Source of the DNA: Ceriagrion tenellum
Lineage: Eukaryota; Arthropoda; Insecta; Odonata; Coenagrionidae
Assembly: GCA_963169105.1 (NCBI GenBank)
Contig: OY720639.1
Span: forward strand, 120,487,117-120,551,116
Reading direction: 5' to 3'
Length of the DNA stretch: 64,000 bases
In this document: piece by piece, positions 45,500 to 58,088 of the stretch
Layout of the letters: every line of letters begins with the position of its first letter
How positions within the stretch are numbered: position 1 is the stretch's first letter
Program-made: the position numbers and the translations under genes
Notes under the pieces: generated by a model
The model's database searches: none
Told to the model about the DNA's origin: nothing
The model's input: the letters and a program-made list of their open reading frames with translations, nothing else

Positions 45500-46213
45500 G
45501 AAAAAGGAATCCCACCAAGCTACTGCCAATACCATTAATTCTAGTAAGGCAATAGCAGTGCTAACATGTGCCTAGACAATGAAAAAATGGAAAAGTATAT
45601 ATGTAAAAATAATTTTTGGTCCATCCCCACGTAAGACAATTGGGGTTTGGGAGAGGGACAGGGTACACGAACACAGGGCGTGAGAAGTGGAAGATGAAAT
45701 AAAGCCCGTCTCGAGGTCAAAAAAAAAAAAGTTCCCACGATCCGGAACGTCTTGTTCCGTTCCCTCTTGACAATACCTCGCTCTCTGGAATCGGAAAGGG
45801 GAGTTAAGAAGAGTTTTCCTCACATTTTTTCTTCCCGGACACCTTCAGTCGTGCCGGGGAGGAACCTTATCGAAAAAGTCACGCGGCAGGTCGGCCCGTT
45901 GAACATTGTTTCGGAATCAATTCTTCCCTCGGGGCCGACACGACAGATCCTGGGAAGACTCGCTTTCCGTTCGGCAAATGTTTCTTTTTTCCAATCTTGA
46001 TTCGCGAAGCTGCCACCTCGAATCAGGGAATATGTGAAACGATGACCTCGAATTGGATCGGGCTGCGGAGTTCAGGTCGATCTTCCGCAGGAAGAATTAA
46101 TGGCCTTAGTTCCGTTCCTTTACCATCATCCCGAATTAAAATAGGCTGAGCAACATTTGTCAAATTATAGATCTGCAAGAAGCTTTGCGATGACACGTGT
46201 TCACGTTAGTGAT
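45500..46213. other. Non-coding stretch, no gene seen
   Basis: 45740-46110 is near neutral in base composition with an open frame on the plus strand (45752-46000), but I find no splice borders, start context or motif that would support a gene. Confidence 0.4.
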
Positions 46214-46566
46214 GTCCAGTGAAACCTGTAAATATTAAGCAACCACCGACGGTTCCGCAGGAAAATTGTCGTACAGACAATGTGGTGTGTGGTCCAGTTC
46301 AGTTTCTAGGAGTATATAATGCAAATGAACGGGCGGCTGATTTGATAAAAAGGATACACTCTTGAAGCAACGGTTTTGTTAAAATCCATACAGATGACGC
46401 ATTTTTACTAATAATTTAGTTGCTCCTAGGAAATTTCAATGCATATAAATTTTGATGTACACATCAGTGGAATCTGTATTAAGCGACCACCGACAGTTCC
46501 GCTGAAAAATAGTCGTTGATAGGGGTGGTCGTTTGATAGGAGTGGTCGTTCAGAGGGTTTTCACTG
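46214..46566. mobile_element. Nested pogo/Tigger-like MITE fragments
   Basis: A complete small element, 46465-46566, begins CAGTGGAATCTGTATTAAGC and ends with the complement of CGTTCAGAGGGTTTTCACTG; TA follows the right end. A left-end fragment of the same type lies at 46214 (CAGTGAAACCTGTAAATATT, then AAGCAACCACCGACGGTTCC). CAGTG starts with AAGCGACCAC motifs are pogo/Tigger-like. There is no transposase frame. Confidence 0.7.
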
Positions 46567-47361
46567 TACATGGACGAAGTGAAAAAATGCGTTTTATTGC
46601 CAATTAAATGCTAAATTTATCACGTAGCCTTATGAAACATGAGATGTATGTTGTAATTAATTCGATTGCATGTTTTCGTGTTATCTTCTAAACGCGAAAT
46701 AGTGCATTTTGCTTTATTACAATGATTGCTAACAAATATCAGGGTTTTACGCCGAATGAACATTACGAATAGCAATATTTCAATTTAATACTGACAAAAA
46801 TGTCATGTATCGCGCCGAAAATTGAAGAAATGACACGCTTTAATTTAGGAAAGAATGTAAAATAGAATTCATGCATCATTTCCACCACTGATATTACGGT
46901 GAGTTCCACCAGACAAACAGATCCACTTTAATGAAATGTGGCTAAGCCCAGAGGATTTTTTATAAAACTCAATGGAAAATGATAACAATTCGCACTCAAT
47001 GACTCACGATTAGCGTTCAACTCCACCTTAACAGAAAGTACGAGAGTCGCATTACGAAGCTGATTTTTGAGGGTGGAGTGAATGGCGTAAGTCGAAGAGA
47101 TAGACCGTAAAAGTCTTAGCGGTTCGTGTGGCAAGAAAACGGACAAAAGAACAGGAGGGCGCGCAAGAATCTGGGTAAGGGAAAAACCGAAACAAAAAAG
47201 GACATGCGAGGATAGAGAAGTATGAATATATTAGAATCGAAGGAGGTATGAATGGACATGGTAATATGAAAGATATAACTACAAAAAGAGAGTTTCCGAT
47301 CAGCAATAATTTAACTATTATGACTCACCAATCCACGAAAGCGATACCCTGTGATAGGTAT
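46567..47361. other. Non-coding stretch, no gene seen
   Basis: AT-rich, without supported features. Confidence 0.4.
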
Positions 47362-47372
47362 TTATCTAAGAG

Positions 47373-47655
47373 ACTAGAGTACTGGCTAACCACACGGGCG
47401 GCCAGGGTTCAAATACCAGCAGAGGAGGATATATTTCAGAGGAAACCAGATCCCTAATTGAATGTCTTGTGAAGGGCACTTCAAGTGCAGTGCTCCGTCT
47501 GTCGGATGAGACGTTAAACCGTGGTCCCCTTGGCGCCTTTCGTTAAGAGCAGGCCAATGCCGACGCCGGGTTTCTATCCACCCTTCCTCCCTTAACTGTC
47601 CCCTGTGGCCAAAATGACCTTAACTGTCGGTCGCCTCCCAAAATATCCAATCCAA
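47373..47655 (+). mobile_element. tRNA-derived SINE (copy 2)
   Basis: Box B is the segment GGTTCAAATAC near 47408. The body matches copy 1 (3937-4231): CACTTCAAGT, GTCGGATGAGACGTTAA, GCGCCTTTCGTTAAGAG, CGGTCGCCTCCCAAAATATC. Perfect 11-bp direct repeats TTATCTAAGAG lie at 47362-47372 and 47656-47666. The 5' head is about 15 bp shorter than in copy 1. No tail of simple repeat is obvious; the 3' end CCAAAATATCCAATCCAA may be the LINE-recognised end. Confidence 0.9.
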
Positions 47656-48334
47656 TTATCTAAGAGGTTAATTATCACTACCCTTTAATCTACGATAGTA
47701 CATTTCATCAATACAAATACAGTTTACAAACCGTCCGTATTTTTTAAAGGGATAAATTAACACAATAATAAAGCTCTTGCGGAAGAAATTTGAGAAAGTG
47801 ACAAACCGACCCTTATAAATCGAGGAGCAGGAAAACAATACGACCAAAGCGAAATCCAAATCCCTCCGACAGTGCACTGGATTTTTCTACGCCAGTCAAA
47901 CCTTCTTCTTTCAAGCTGTAACCACAGTCGACACGCTCAGTCGAGCAAGGATAACGAGGAAAAGTCGTACAGTTTCTCCACACAAAGGGCTAACGGGGGA
48001 CGCTCATTTTGCCTCCACGATCAACTCGTGAGATGCACGCGAGAGGCAGATCGGCAAACACAAAACAAAAGAAGAGACTTTGACGAGTGAAAATAAATGC
48101 ACGTGGATCGTCTGCGAAGAGTTTTATATTTACAAGTGAAAGGAAATCATCCTATGGCCTTTCTCACTCTCTCTGTGCGTGGCTGAAAGTTTGTCACAGT
48201 GAATCCTGTTTTGTTATTTTTTTGGGTGATAACCCCGACCTCATCAGCCTTTCAATCATAAGATGGGTTGAAGATATTCCATTTACGGCGCAAACGGCGT
48301 CGATCATACGGAGAAATTGCCACGGAAAAAAATC

Positions 48335-48405
48335 CGCAATGATTGGGAGTCGAACCAAGGACCTTCAGCTTTCAGGGTAGATCACCACGATACCAAGGCT
48401 TCCAA
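48335..48405 (-). mobile_element. tRNA-like SINE head (second family)
   Basis: On the minus strand, CCTTGGTATCGTGGTGATC (box A-like) is followed by GGTTCGACTCC, a perfect box B match (complement of 48346-48356). The acceptor stem does not close and the sequence continues without a CCA or terminator, so I read it as a tRNA-derived SINE head and not a tRNA gene. Element ends and target duplication were not found. Confidence 0.55.
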
Positions 48406-48541
48406 ATTCCCCAGAATATTTGGAAAGGATTTAAGGGAACTAGATAATATAGCTCCTAAGGTGAATCAAGGGTAGTACACTCAAGAAAATACTAATTTAG
48501 TAGAAGCCACAAACAGCGAGGATGAATCCTGTGTAACATCA

Positions 48542-48561
48542 AGTAGTAGTAGTAGTAGTAG
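48542..48561 (+). repeat. (AGT)n microsatellite
   Basis: Six to seven AGT units in a row. Confidence 0.9.
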
Positions 48562-48994
48562 AATTATTGTTTAAGGGTGCGTCGACTACTGCGGTCATTT
48601 CGCACCACTCTCGTCCATAGGTAATACCAGGTTTATGTAATTGAAGCTAAATCGTTTTAGTACTAATGTGAGATAAAATTTGCATAACGTTGTATAATAC
48701 GCATATACATATGAAAAATTTATAATTTATTAAAAACGTTGATTTCTTTTAAAAACGCAATTACTCGGGTGAGGCGATCGGGAGAGTCACCTAGGATGTG
48801 TCCTAAGGTACCGTTGACCTTTTGTTTATCTCGAGAAGACCGGTATTTATCACACACCGTCAGGATGTGTCGCACTGTAACATCAATAATGCGAAGGTTG
48901 ACTACTTATGAATACGTATCACTTCTTCCGAAAACGTAAATTAAAATACGCAAAAATCGCCTTCTCACAAAAACTCTGCATTGGAAAAAATCTC

Positions 48995-49075
48995 CCTGGA
49001 ACGAGACTGGAACCACGGAAATTTTAGCGTGCCGAGCCAGACCCACGCACCACCCAGACTTGATCACGGCCCAAG
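48995..49075 (-). mobile_element. Weak tRNA-like SINE head
   Basis: On the minus strand, GGTGGTGCGTGGGTCTGGC resembles a box A and GGTTCCAGTCTCG a degraded box B. It is followed by GGGAGATTTTTTCC, close to the GCGGATTTTTTTCC that follows the box B at 48346. The two may belong to one family. The similarity is short. Confidence 0.35.
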
Positions 49076-50385
49076 AGGTCCTTACGAGGAAGTCAGGTGG
49101 AGTATTAATTCAGACAGATTACCTGCAATCCTTTTAACTTCATCGTACTGTACTTTGCCTTTACATACCTACCTAAAGTTTTATAGAAGCAACAAAATGG
49201 GAGGAACTGAAGGTACCTTTAAGTAGGTACAAAAAAATCCATGTATCCTCGCACCATCGAAAACGAGAGCATATATAGAGAAAGACGGTAAGGATCAGGT
49301 CGATAATATTTGATTACTCGTTTTCTCGGGATGAATAATCTGAAGTTTACACTTTCTTTCGTAAGATTTTTCCATTTTCTCCCGATAACTAACCAACACT
49401 CGGATGCACTAAATGAAACTATAAAAATATCTGCAAACAGAGAATTAACGGAAAAACTACGCCATCTTGAGGCTAACATTGATCGGTTGTAGCGACATCT
49501 GACGTTATGTAAACAACTGTCGTACAATTCACTTTACGTTACTCTTTAGCTATACTTACACTCATTCGTTCGCTTCATACGGGTAGCACGTGTATGCAAC
49601 AATTTTACTTCCCAGTAGCTTTCTTCCCTACGGTGGTAATTGCATCTCATGATACATTTTCAGTTTCACTACTGATTCTAATATTTTAATTTCCTCAAAA
49701 ATCTAACCTGACTGTCAGTCCAAATTTTCCGCAAATATTCAGCGGTTTTCGGATAAGAAAACTGAAAGATAATAAACTGTCAAATGCGGTAACTACAAGC
49801 CAAACAAGAATTGGGACCTTGACGGCTGCAAGAAGAATAAAAAAAAGAAAAAAAAACCGCGACTACGTGGCTGGTAAGGACGGATCGAAATGGCGTATTA
49901 ATAGCCAAGCAACTTTAAAAGTCCGACTTAGTATCCGGGTCAAGTAGATACTGACCTCAAAAGAAAAAAATCGGGAAACGGATTAAAAATTTTCAACTTT
50001 TCCCGAAGCGAGGGGGGGAAAAAAATATCCTCCCTGACGGAGACGGGCCCTGAAAAATTCACGAAAGTTGGGGGAGGGCACTCAGGGAAAAAAAGATGCA
50101 ACTTCCCAGTTTAAAATTTTTTTGAGGTAGCTGGTTACTTTTCCCCGTACCTAAGGCTCATTGAGCCCTTGAAATATTCAACTCTAGTTCCAGGATGCTT
50201 CCGCACTAATCCCTTTGGTTTTTTTATGAAAAACCCATGGCAAATTTAATACATCGACACCAGGAGACTCCAGGAATACAAAAAAATCTGGAATCGATTA
50301 GTCACGATGGTGCGATTTCTTTAAACAATAAAGAACATTAATATCTAGGCACCATAGTACTGAAATAAAGCGCTATTCAACTGTT
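49076..50385. other. Non-coding stretch, no gene seen
   Basis: Includes purine-rich runs near 49840-50110. No supported gene or repeat. Confidence 0.4.
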
Positions 50386-51038
50386 TGAGGCGGGTGTAGA
50401 GGACGCTTGCTACGGTGGCCACTGCTAGAAGCTGAAATGTGGGCGTGGTCTGTCCGCCATATTTGTTAACCCCCTATCTTCCTTCAGCGATTGCGGGCCG
50501 AATCACCAATTTCGCAATTTAACGATGCCTTACATCGATAACTTACTGGAAATCAGCAAGCAATCACTTGTCTCATGTGCATTCTCCGAACACATGTATG
50601 TATATTTAAAATAACAATAATCCACATTCCTTTATAAAATTAAGACGAAATCAAATAAAATCAACGGTTTTAAGTTGATAATACATGTTCCAAGAGTCAC
50701 TTGAATTAAATTTCAAACACATGGTTGATATTCTTGCAATAAATCCACTAATTCGTCCATACGAGGGATGCCACATCGACTAAAAACATCGAGTAGTCGA
50801 TTGGACGATGTTTATAAAAGTACTCACCACTCACTCAATATTCATCAGATTATTTTACCACTCGATGTATTCGATGTCTCGGTCAATAAACATAGAGTAT
50901 TCCGATACATCGTTGTCGATTGGCATACCTATGCTATACAAAGGAAAGTAAGGGAAGAGTAGGGGTAACCAATATTGTTGTCATTTCGATTGTCAGGCTA
51001 CAGTTTGATGACGTAATTCCCTATTCATCCACCTCAAT
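50386..51038 (-). mobile_element. Family A element, reverse copy 3
   Basis: The left end TGAGGCGGGTGTAGAGGAC with GTGGGCGTGGTCTGTCCGCC and ATATTTGTTAACCCC matches the inverted right end of the copy at 40711. The right end holds GTTGTCATTTCGATTGTCAG, GATGACGTAATTCCC and ATCCACCTCAATG. The middle (50580-50930) is less conserved. It has no transposase. Confidence 0.68.
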
Positions 51039-51658
51039 GATTCAACCCATTTAAATTACCATGGAAACCTGAGTAAAATTAGAATCACCATCACCAATCA
51101 TCATTCATAATATAGGTTTAATGGATCTCTCCTCTTCCAGTCCACTTACAGCTAATTTATGCCATCACAATGCCTAATTTAAACATACCTTCATTTGATT
51201 CAATTATTCAATCCTCTTTACGTCTAACGATTGGCTGCTTCTTCCATCATTGGAGCACTCCATTCAAGAGGGTGATGTTAGGGCCGATTAGAACTTATCA
51301 ACGCACATAAAATTTTAAAAATTTGCATTAAAATTTTTGTGTTTAAAAAGTATAGTGATATCCATGAATATTAAGTATATAATATTAAGAATATTGAGAA
51401 CAAAAAGTTATTGTAATCGCTGCATTTTAAGTGTAGATAAATGTAGTGTAGTAAAAAAGTGTAGTAAAAAGCAGTCCTATTAGAATATTGTAATACTCCA
51501 GTTTTAAGACAATATAGTCCTGCACGATTGCTGTTCAGTATAATGACTGGAACTAAGCTCCCAAACAACAGGAATTATTACAACATAAGATTTTAACAGA
51601 ATTCACTCAAAGTCCAAAACAAAAGTTCCAGATGGGATTAAATTTTATTGTAATCTTA

Positions 51659-52110
51659 GGATGGATAGGGTCAGGAATGAGTGGGTCATGAATGAATGTG
51701 GGTTAAATGCTCCAGTAATGAACGTGTATGAAAGGAGTGTGCTTCGTTGGTTTGGCCATGTTGAGAGAATGGATGAGAGTCGAATGACGAAACAGATATA
51801 TGAGAGTAGAATGAATGGTGCGAGAGGTAGAGGTAGGCCGAGAAAGTTGTGTTTGAATGTGGTAGAGGAAATTCTTAGGAGGAGGAATATTAGGAGTCTT
51901 AAAAACAGGAGGGCGTGTATGAAACAGTGTATGGGGGTAAATGAGGCAAAAGAGGTTTGCAAGGATAGGTCAGCATGGAGGAAATTATTGAAGCACAGTT
52001 AGGTGTAAACTTATGTATTAATAACGTAATAATGAGTGAAATATTTTGACTGTGCCTACCCCGGAAGGGAACGGCGTGATGGGTATGTATGCATGTATAT
52101 AAAGATACCG
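51659..52110 (+). mobile_element. 5'-truncated RTE-type LINE (copy 2)
   Basis: From MDRVRNEWVMNECGLNAP onward the open frame to 52002 matches copy 1 (18062-18401) with few substitutions, including LRWFGHVERM. The 3' UTR again carries CCTACCCCGGAAGGGAACGG and ends in TATGTATGCATG. It is truncated about 90 bp further in than copy 1. No target duplication was recognised. Copy 2 encodes MGVNEAKEVCKDRSAW where copy 1 has lost a few bases, so copy 2 is nearer the source sequence at that point. Confidence 0.88.
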
Positions 52111-52173
52111 TCCATTTAGAAGATGGCCCAGTATTTCGCACAAAGTGCTAGTTCCATGTTTCTTGAGACAAAA

Positions 52174-52275
52174 AATATTAGAATGTTGCATGAGCCTCAT
52201 TTTGGCATTGTAAAAACAAAATATCGGGAAAAATCCTTATTTTACTGGCCTGGACTTGATGAAGAAATAGAAAAC
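52174..52275 (+). pseudogene. Ty3/gypsy-type integrase fragment
   Basis: One frame reads LHEPHFGIVKTKYREKSLFY followed by WPGLDEEIEN. This matches the His half of the HHCC zinc-binding domain at the N-terminus of Ty3/gypsy integrases (H-x2-H, then a 'YWPG' block). The Cys half expected just after is absent (RLKTGRQG), and no reverse transcriptase, protease or LTR is recognisable nearby. It is a short decayed scrap of an LTR retrotransposon lying just downstream of LINE copy 2. Confidence 0.7.
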
Positions 52276-53039
52276 AGACTCAAAACGGGACGACAAGGAC
52301 TAGGATGGTGTGATTATAGTGTAAAGACGAGATCTGATAAAATACGTTAAAAACTCAGGCAATTTATAAATCAAGCAAAATGTTACAAGAGGGTGGAAAA
52401 CGCTACATCAACGTAATTTACTACCTATGTATACTTTAAACTTGACATCTCCCATTACTTAGTCGAAGAACTTAATGTTAGTATCTTCACTGAAAAGAAT
52501 ACTTTGTACGAATAATTTTAATACTCGCAATTAAAAATTGCAAAGAATTATTTTCAACAGTGACACTAATATGCATGCCTAAATCTTCAACTTGACACGT
52601 TCCACGCAGTTCTCACGCGGAAAACGACTGCACGATAAAAGGCTTATTTTATGATTCCATTGAAAAATAGGAAAATATTATTATAGGGAGCCAAAAACTT
52701 ATTTGAAAGAACGCTTGAACTAAATCTTTGCTCTTTTTGAAGTATTTGAAAGTCAAAAACGCTCACTTTTATTATGTCTATACGGTTCAGGTAAGCGTAC
52801 CATTTTCCATGAAAAACGGCATATATAATTTTTAAGCAAAACATCTAAAAAAAATTAGTGTTGTTTAAAAAATAGGTTTCAAAATTAGAGATCCGGCGTA
52901 CCCGTGGAGTTAGCATGTTCAACTCCCAATTTGAGATTCGAAGAAAGAGACTTTGTGAGAGAACAAGATAGACCTTTTCCTGATTTCGGAAAAATAAATT
53001 GGAATGATACAACGAAAATTTCTACTGATTACCTACCCG
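52276..53039. other. Non-coding stretch, no gene seen
   Basis: AT-rich. A weak tRNA-like segment at 52885-52930 (GTGGAGTTAGCATG, GAGATTCGAAG) was noted but not called. Confidence 0.4.
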
Positions 53040-53240
53040 GCATTGTCACACCCTGAGGTTCACAACGGGTTTGTGAAGGACATAATCAAAGGTAAAATAG
53101 AGGGAAAAGTCCCCAAAGGAAGACCCAGGTATAAGTTTATGGACCAAATAAAGGGGAGAGTACATAGGAAGAGATACCAGGAGGTAAGGGAACTAGCATT
53201 ACACAGGGAAGGGTGGAGGGCTGAAGTCAAACAATCTTAG
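53040..53240 (+). mobile_element. LINE C-terminal fragment (RTE-like)
   Basis: The open frame reads FVKDIIKGKIEGKVPKGRPR and then RYQEVRELALHREGWRA. The 'GK.EGK...GRPR' and 'A..REGWR' pattern is the end of RTE-like ORF2 proteins and is related to, but distinct from, the LRWFGHVERM copies in this window. A stop at 53238 is followed by a 3' UTR-like segment. No target duplication was found. Confidence 0.7.
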
Positions 53241-54216
53241 GATTGAACAAACAACGATGGATATCCTTCCGGTGATGTAATCCTCCTATCGGATCTCTGG
53301 CATGGTATCACAGAGTGGAGAATACCAGTCAGAACGAACGAGTGGCCAATAGATTGGTATCGTTAGAAACATTAACATTTTCTTCATTGAAACGAGGCCA
53401 AAGTCATCGAGTTCTGCGCTCGCAAACATCCGGCTCATAATACCTTATAAATAAAGACCACATGCGCTACGACTGCAGACATGAAATGAATACATGACAG
53501 AGAATCGACATAAGTCTCTCATCCGCCGCTGAAATGCGATTCGTTCCGCCGTTCTGTGACCGAATTATGAAACGCCATTGCTCAGCATTCTTGCGCTCGA
53601 GGTGCTCGAGACAAGGATGGCCGCCCAAGTAGGCTGTGCACCACTCATTAAGCGAACGACCGGAACGACAACAGGGACAACGCCTGTTTAATCACCGCGG
53701 TTTTAATTTAAAGACGGCCGTCTCAGACATTTCGAGGACTCACTACTTCTCGCGGACCTATAAACTTCCCGTGGACCCTCGAGAAAATTCCGGATTGAAA
53801 TCACTTGTGCGAAATTGCTAGAATCTACAAGGGGAAAGCTTAAATCAGATTAAAGAACAGAAAAAAGAAATTCCCATCGTTTTGCACGAAACTGGAAAAT
53901 TTACGAGCAGGGCTTGGCGTAATTCAAAGCTATCACAGGCGAGTTCTTAATGGTTCAAGTTATTAAATTACTTTATGAAATGGGAGAGCCGGATTAAATT
54001 GACTCGCAGGCAAGTAGCCTCGATATTTTGTAAGGTCACAATGGACTATTCTTTAAGTGATTACTGAATTTGAAATAAAATATTAGTAGGCAGAAAAAAA
54101 ATTATGCTTAGAAAAGCATAAAAAAGCTACAGCGGTAACTGATAAGACATATCCCTACAGTCTACGAAAAGATATTTTTTCAAATCCTAGGCCAACCTTA
54201 ACGGTATTTAGACGCG
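53241..54216. other. Non-coding stretch, no gene seen
   Basis: No supported gene. An open frame at 53636-53821 has no motif or splice support. Confidence 0.4.
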
Positions 54217-54490
54217 GTTATGTTTATATGGGCCCAAAAATGTTCAATAAGTTACCAGAAAATATCCAGAACACTAATATTACAAAGGTATTTCTCAAAG
54301 AATCTAAAAACTTCCTGATAATTTCATAGCGACTGTTATTCATGTAATGAAATTATTTTGACAGTTGGACGTCCTGAAACATAATGATGCCCCAAAAACA
54401 GGCCATCCTAATGGGGCACATTTTTAACAATGTTATTTCTGTATTTATTTTGTATTTATTTACTTGTTTAAATAAATTCATTCTTTCAAA
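54217..54490 (+). mobile_element. LINE 3' end, ORF2 C-terminus plus UTR
   Basis: A frame from 54217 to the stop at 54327-54329 reads GYVYMGPKMFNKLPENIQNT followed by ITKVFLKESKNFL. The 'xxWNxLP'-type ending followed by FK..L is usual at the C-terminus of CR1/Jockey-like ORF2 proteins. An AT-rich 3' UTR with GTATTTATTTTGTATTTATT and TTTAAATAAATTC follows. The reverse transcriptase part is missing. Confidence 0.65.
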
Positions 54491-57400
54491 GATCGTCATG
54501 ATATAGCAAAGTTAATCACATTGTTCATATCTGTGTATTCATTGGGACGACATGTAGTTATCTAGTGGGGTAAATCATAACATTATATGTATATAAAATT
54601 TTGGCGCAACTTTATCGAACTGCGGGAGTTTAACGATAAAGGCTAACTTTGTGAATCCACAAAACATTCTTTCCTATCCCCTCAGCTTCGTTAAGGAGAC
54701 CCGTTACTCAGCAATGGCCGGTCTGAAAAAAAAATTAGCTAGCATACGGAGTACTTCAAGTGGAACTTCACTTTGAATTATTTTTTAGAGATGTGTAAGC
54801 GGAGATTTAACGTAGAAGAACATTTTCATTAAATCCAAGGCTCAAAAATAACAGCAAGACTAGGGAGACGTAATGCTCTTTCGCGTAAACGAGTTATGAG
54901 ACGAGGCGACAGCAGTCACTGCGTGAGAACTCAACCGGAGGGACAAAATGGAGTAACTTAATGACACACTTTGCCGCAAATGTGTTTTGCATGGGTTTTG
55001 ACAAACTCTACGCGTACATTGGAAGACTTATGTGAGAGCTCTTTTGTTTTTGCCCTAATTCACTCTGATATCAGATTGCTTTGGTGGCTTTAATGCACCC
55101 AAAATATATGCGAGCATTGCGCAATTTACAATGCGTCACAATAATTTACTCCCCTCCCTTTCACCAGTCAACTAATCGCGAAAAACAATCGCCATGAAGT
55201 CGAACAAGAGCCTGTGAACGACAAAGAGTTACCGCGGTCGCGGGAGACTCTTAAGGTCTGCACGTGACTGCTCCTCTGGGCCACTCATGCCAAGTCAAAA
55301 GCCTCGTTTCGATCCTCGATGGGAAAAGGACAAACCCACTGCCTGGCGTGCGGGCGACAAGTGAGTGATGCATGGCGTAAGCGACGCCAGAGCCGCTCGC
55401 GGACGATGTATGCACTCCAGTTTCGGAGTACGAAGGAAGGAGCGGATGGGAAAAGTCATATTCACAACTCAAGTTCGTAATTCTCCGCGCGGGAGGTCGG
55501 CAACCTGCTCGAGAAGTCTTTTCTTCTCTAAATTACGACACAATATACATAAGCGAAGCGAGATAAAATCGCTCTCTTGCCTGAATTGGCACAATGAGTT
55601 TTAGCCGTGACGGCGTTTCCTTTTCATTCACGAACTCACCCTTCCCCCAAAGGCGGCTCAAGTAGGAAGGAATTATGGGTATGAAGCGGGAATCAAGCTT
55701 TTCAGCGACAAGAAATAATATCATCGATGTTCGGATACGAGTAACAGAATTGAGCGGAACAATGCGAATTTGATCCGATAAGTAAGTGAGGCTAATTCCG
55801 CCACATTGTTGGACCCAAATTTTTCCATTGGCTATGTTCGATGGCAACCATCAACTGACAATATCGACAACATTTTGGTCGCCCAATACGACAACCATCG
55901 CAACAAGAAAGGCATTATGATGGGCTCATAAATGCAGTACTTGAAATGTTTCTTTTTGGGAATGGATATGTTTGTGAAAGGTATTTGATTTTAATCTCAT
56001 ACTCCTGAAACGAAAATAGATCGGAAACACATCTGTTCTTTCAATCCGCACCAAACTAGTTTGAATCTGCTATACAGTGGATTAAAGTTGGCGTCGAAAA
56101 ATCTAGTTATTAATAAATTGGAAATTATGCAAGATAGTGTCGAATTAATACGAGAAAATTAGAGGAAAATAAGGCGAGGTCACACACAATCTGGGAGTTC
56201 ATTTTTTGTGACTCTTAAGGCCTGCTTCAACATAATTTTTAGCAATTGAGGAACAAACATAAATATACACCAGGATAGTTCATTTCCAAATCATTTGACT
56301 TCTCTTTTGAACAGAAACTCGAGAATTTTCACTTCGTTGACGGCTTCATTCCTGGAAAACTCAGTTAAAACACCCACGAAGGACTTTTTAAGGAGCAGCT
56401 GAAATTCGAGAGTGCGGAAGTTTTACAAAATTGACAGCCAGTACCAACCCTCTCTACACTGGCAAACATTACAAGCCTGTCACGGATTAACAATTTTTTC
56501 GGACGGATCGAATACTTGATTCGTCAGAATTCATCACCAAGACGACCAAATGTTGATCTTAATGGGAGAATTCGAGGTGGCCTCCCATTGGTATAGCCAC
56601 GCAGGAATTATTTTACCGCGGAAATGAAAAGATGTGCTCAGCGTATTTTCAAATAGGTAAATAAAATACTTATAATTAAATAACCCTAGTCAGTACTCTA
56701 TTTGGATACTATTTTGGTTCAATGAACCGCAAATCGCGCCTCATCTTAATACATTCGATAACCTTAAGCCAGAATATGATCGTCGGTCTTCAACAAATTG
56801 CTTCCTTACTGATATAAAGTTTAAAATAATGTATTATTCTTTTAATATAGCCCACTGCTCTCAGATTTGTCCAGTCAATAACTGTAATACTGTTTAGTGG
56901 CTACAGTGTAAATGGAAAGATATTGATTTTATAAATATATTTGCTTCAGAAATAATTTATTATTTGCACGATATTTATCTAAGAAAGTATTCTCAGCTAT
57001 GTTTTATCAGTAAGAATTGATGATATTTGAATTGAATTATTAACTCTTAAACAATGTGAGAACATTGACGAATATAATTCTGAGACATGATTATTTTTGA
57101 AAATTCTTTTACCTTTGTCGGCGCGGAAGGTAACTGCTCAAGAAAATTTTATTTAAAAAATTGATTTTCCCAGCCTAACCCTCAATGAGCGTCGATTATA
57201 TCGAAATTAACACATTTGCAAATGGCCGAAACACATGCGATGGTTTATTCTTTCGCGTTTTCATCATCGCTATTCCAAAATGAAAAACGCCCAAGAAGGG
57301 CGATGCTCAGAGTTACGGGCGTAATAATGCACTCCATTAATTGAAACTAGTAATTTTAAGTACCTGATTAAATTAGAAGTGTTACGGTCACGTTTTCTCA

Positions 57401-58088
57401 CTCGTGAGCTCAATTAAAAAAATGGCAATACCCAGTGCACTCGCGCAATCCTTATTTTTCAATTGCAGTAACGAGAGCGTAAACACCCCCGCGGTTCTTC
57501 AAACTTCGTCAGTTTCTTAATCGCTGGTTGTAATTAACTTGTTAGAGCTATCCATACACAAGAATTTGGATTTTGGATTACGATGACGACAACGCAAAGA
57601 GGGGAAGTATCATTATAAATCTGGTTCAAATAGAGACCCATCTGTTTCGAAACATCGATTTTTTTAAGATGGCGGAAATTACTATGGCGTCACTTCATGT
57701 TTCTTACCCGAAATAAAAATGGGAAATTCTGCTCAATGAAGGATAACCGTGCATGAAAATCGGCAAGTGCACTAAGAATCGCCATAGATTTTTGTTTTAG
57801 TGACCGAAAACAATGATTATGGCTACCCTTTACGCCGAAGGCTCTGTCCTGGTGACGTAGGTTCCATGGGTCAAATAAATGGTCACGCAGCAAATGCTCC
57901 TTTTGACGTTGTCAACCGCTGGATTGTATCCTACTCTCCGATCCTAAGTAAAATACTCAACGCACATATCAACGTTGAATAACGCAACTCAATTAAGCCA
58001 TTGAATGCTAATAAATGTATGTACACAAGAGAAGCGATCAAGCTGTCAATTCACTCAGAAGACGACATAAGAGAACCGGAGGGACGAG
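54491..58088. other. Non-coding stretch, no gene seen
   Basis: 3.6 kb without a supported gene. 55140-55640 is near neutral in composition and has overlapping open frames on both strands, but no good splice pair or recognisable motif. AAGATGGCGG occurs at 57667-57676. The remainder is AT-rich. Confidence 0.4.

Noticed and set aside
45752..46000. 82-residue plus-strand open frame
   Set aside because: No motif, start context or splice evidence; base composition alone explains it.
48335..48405. Possible tRNA gene
   Set aside because: Box B is perfect, but no acceptor stem closes and no pol III terminator follows at the right distance.
52885..52930. tRNA-like segment
   Set aside because: Box B-like GAGATTCGAAG is too degraded and no second copy was found.
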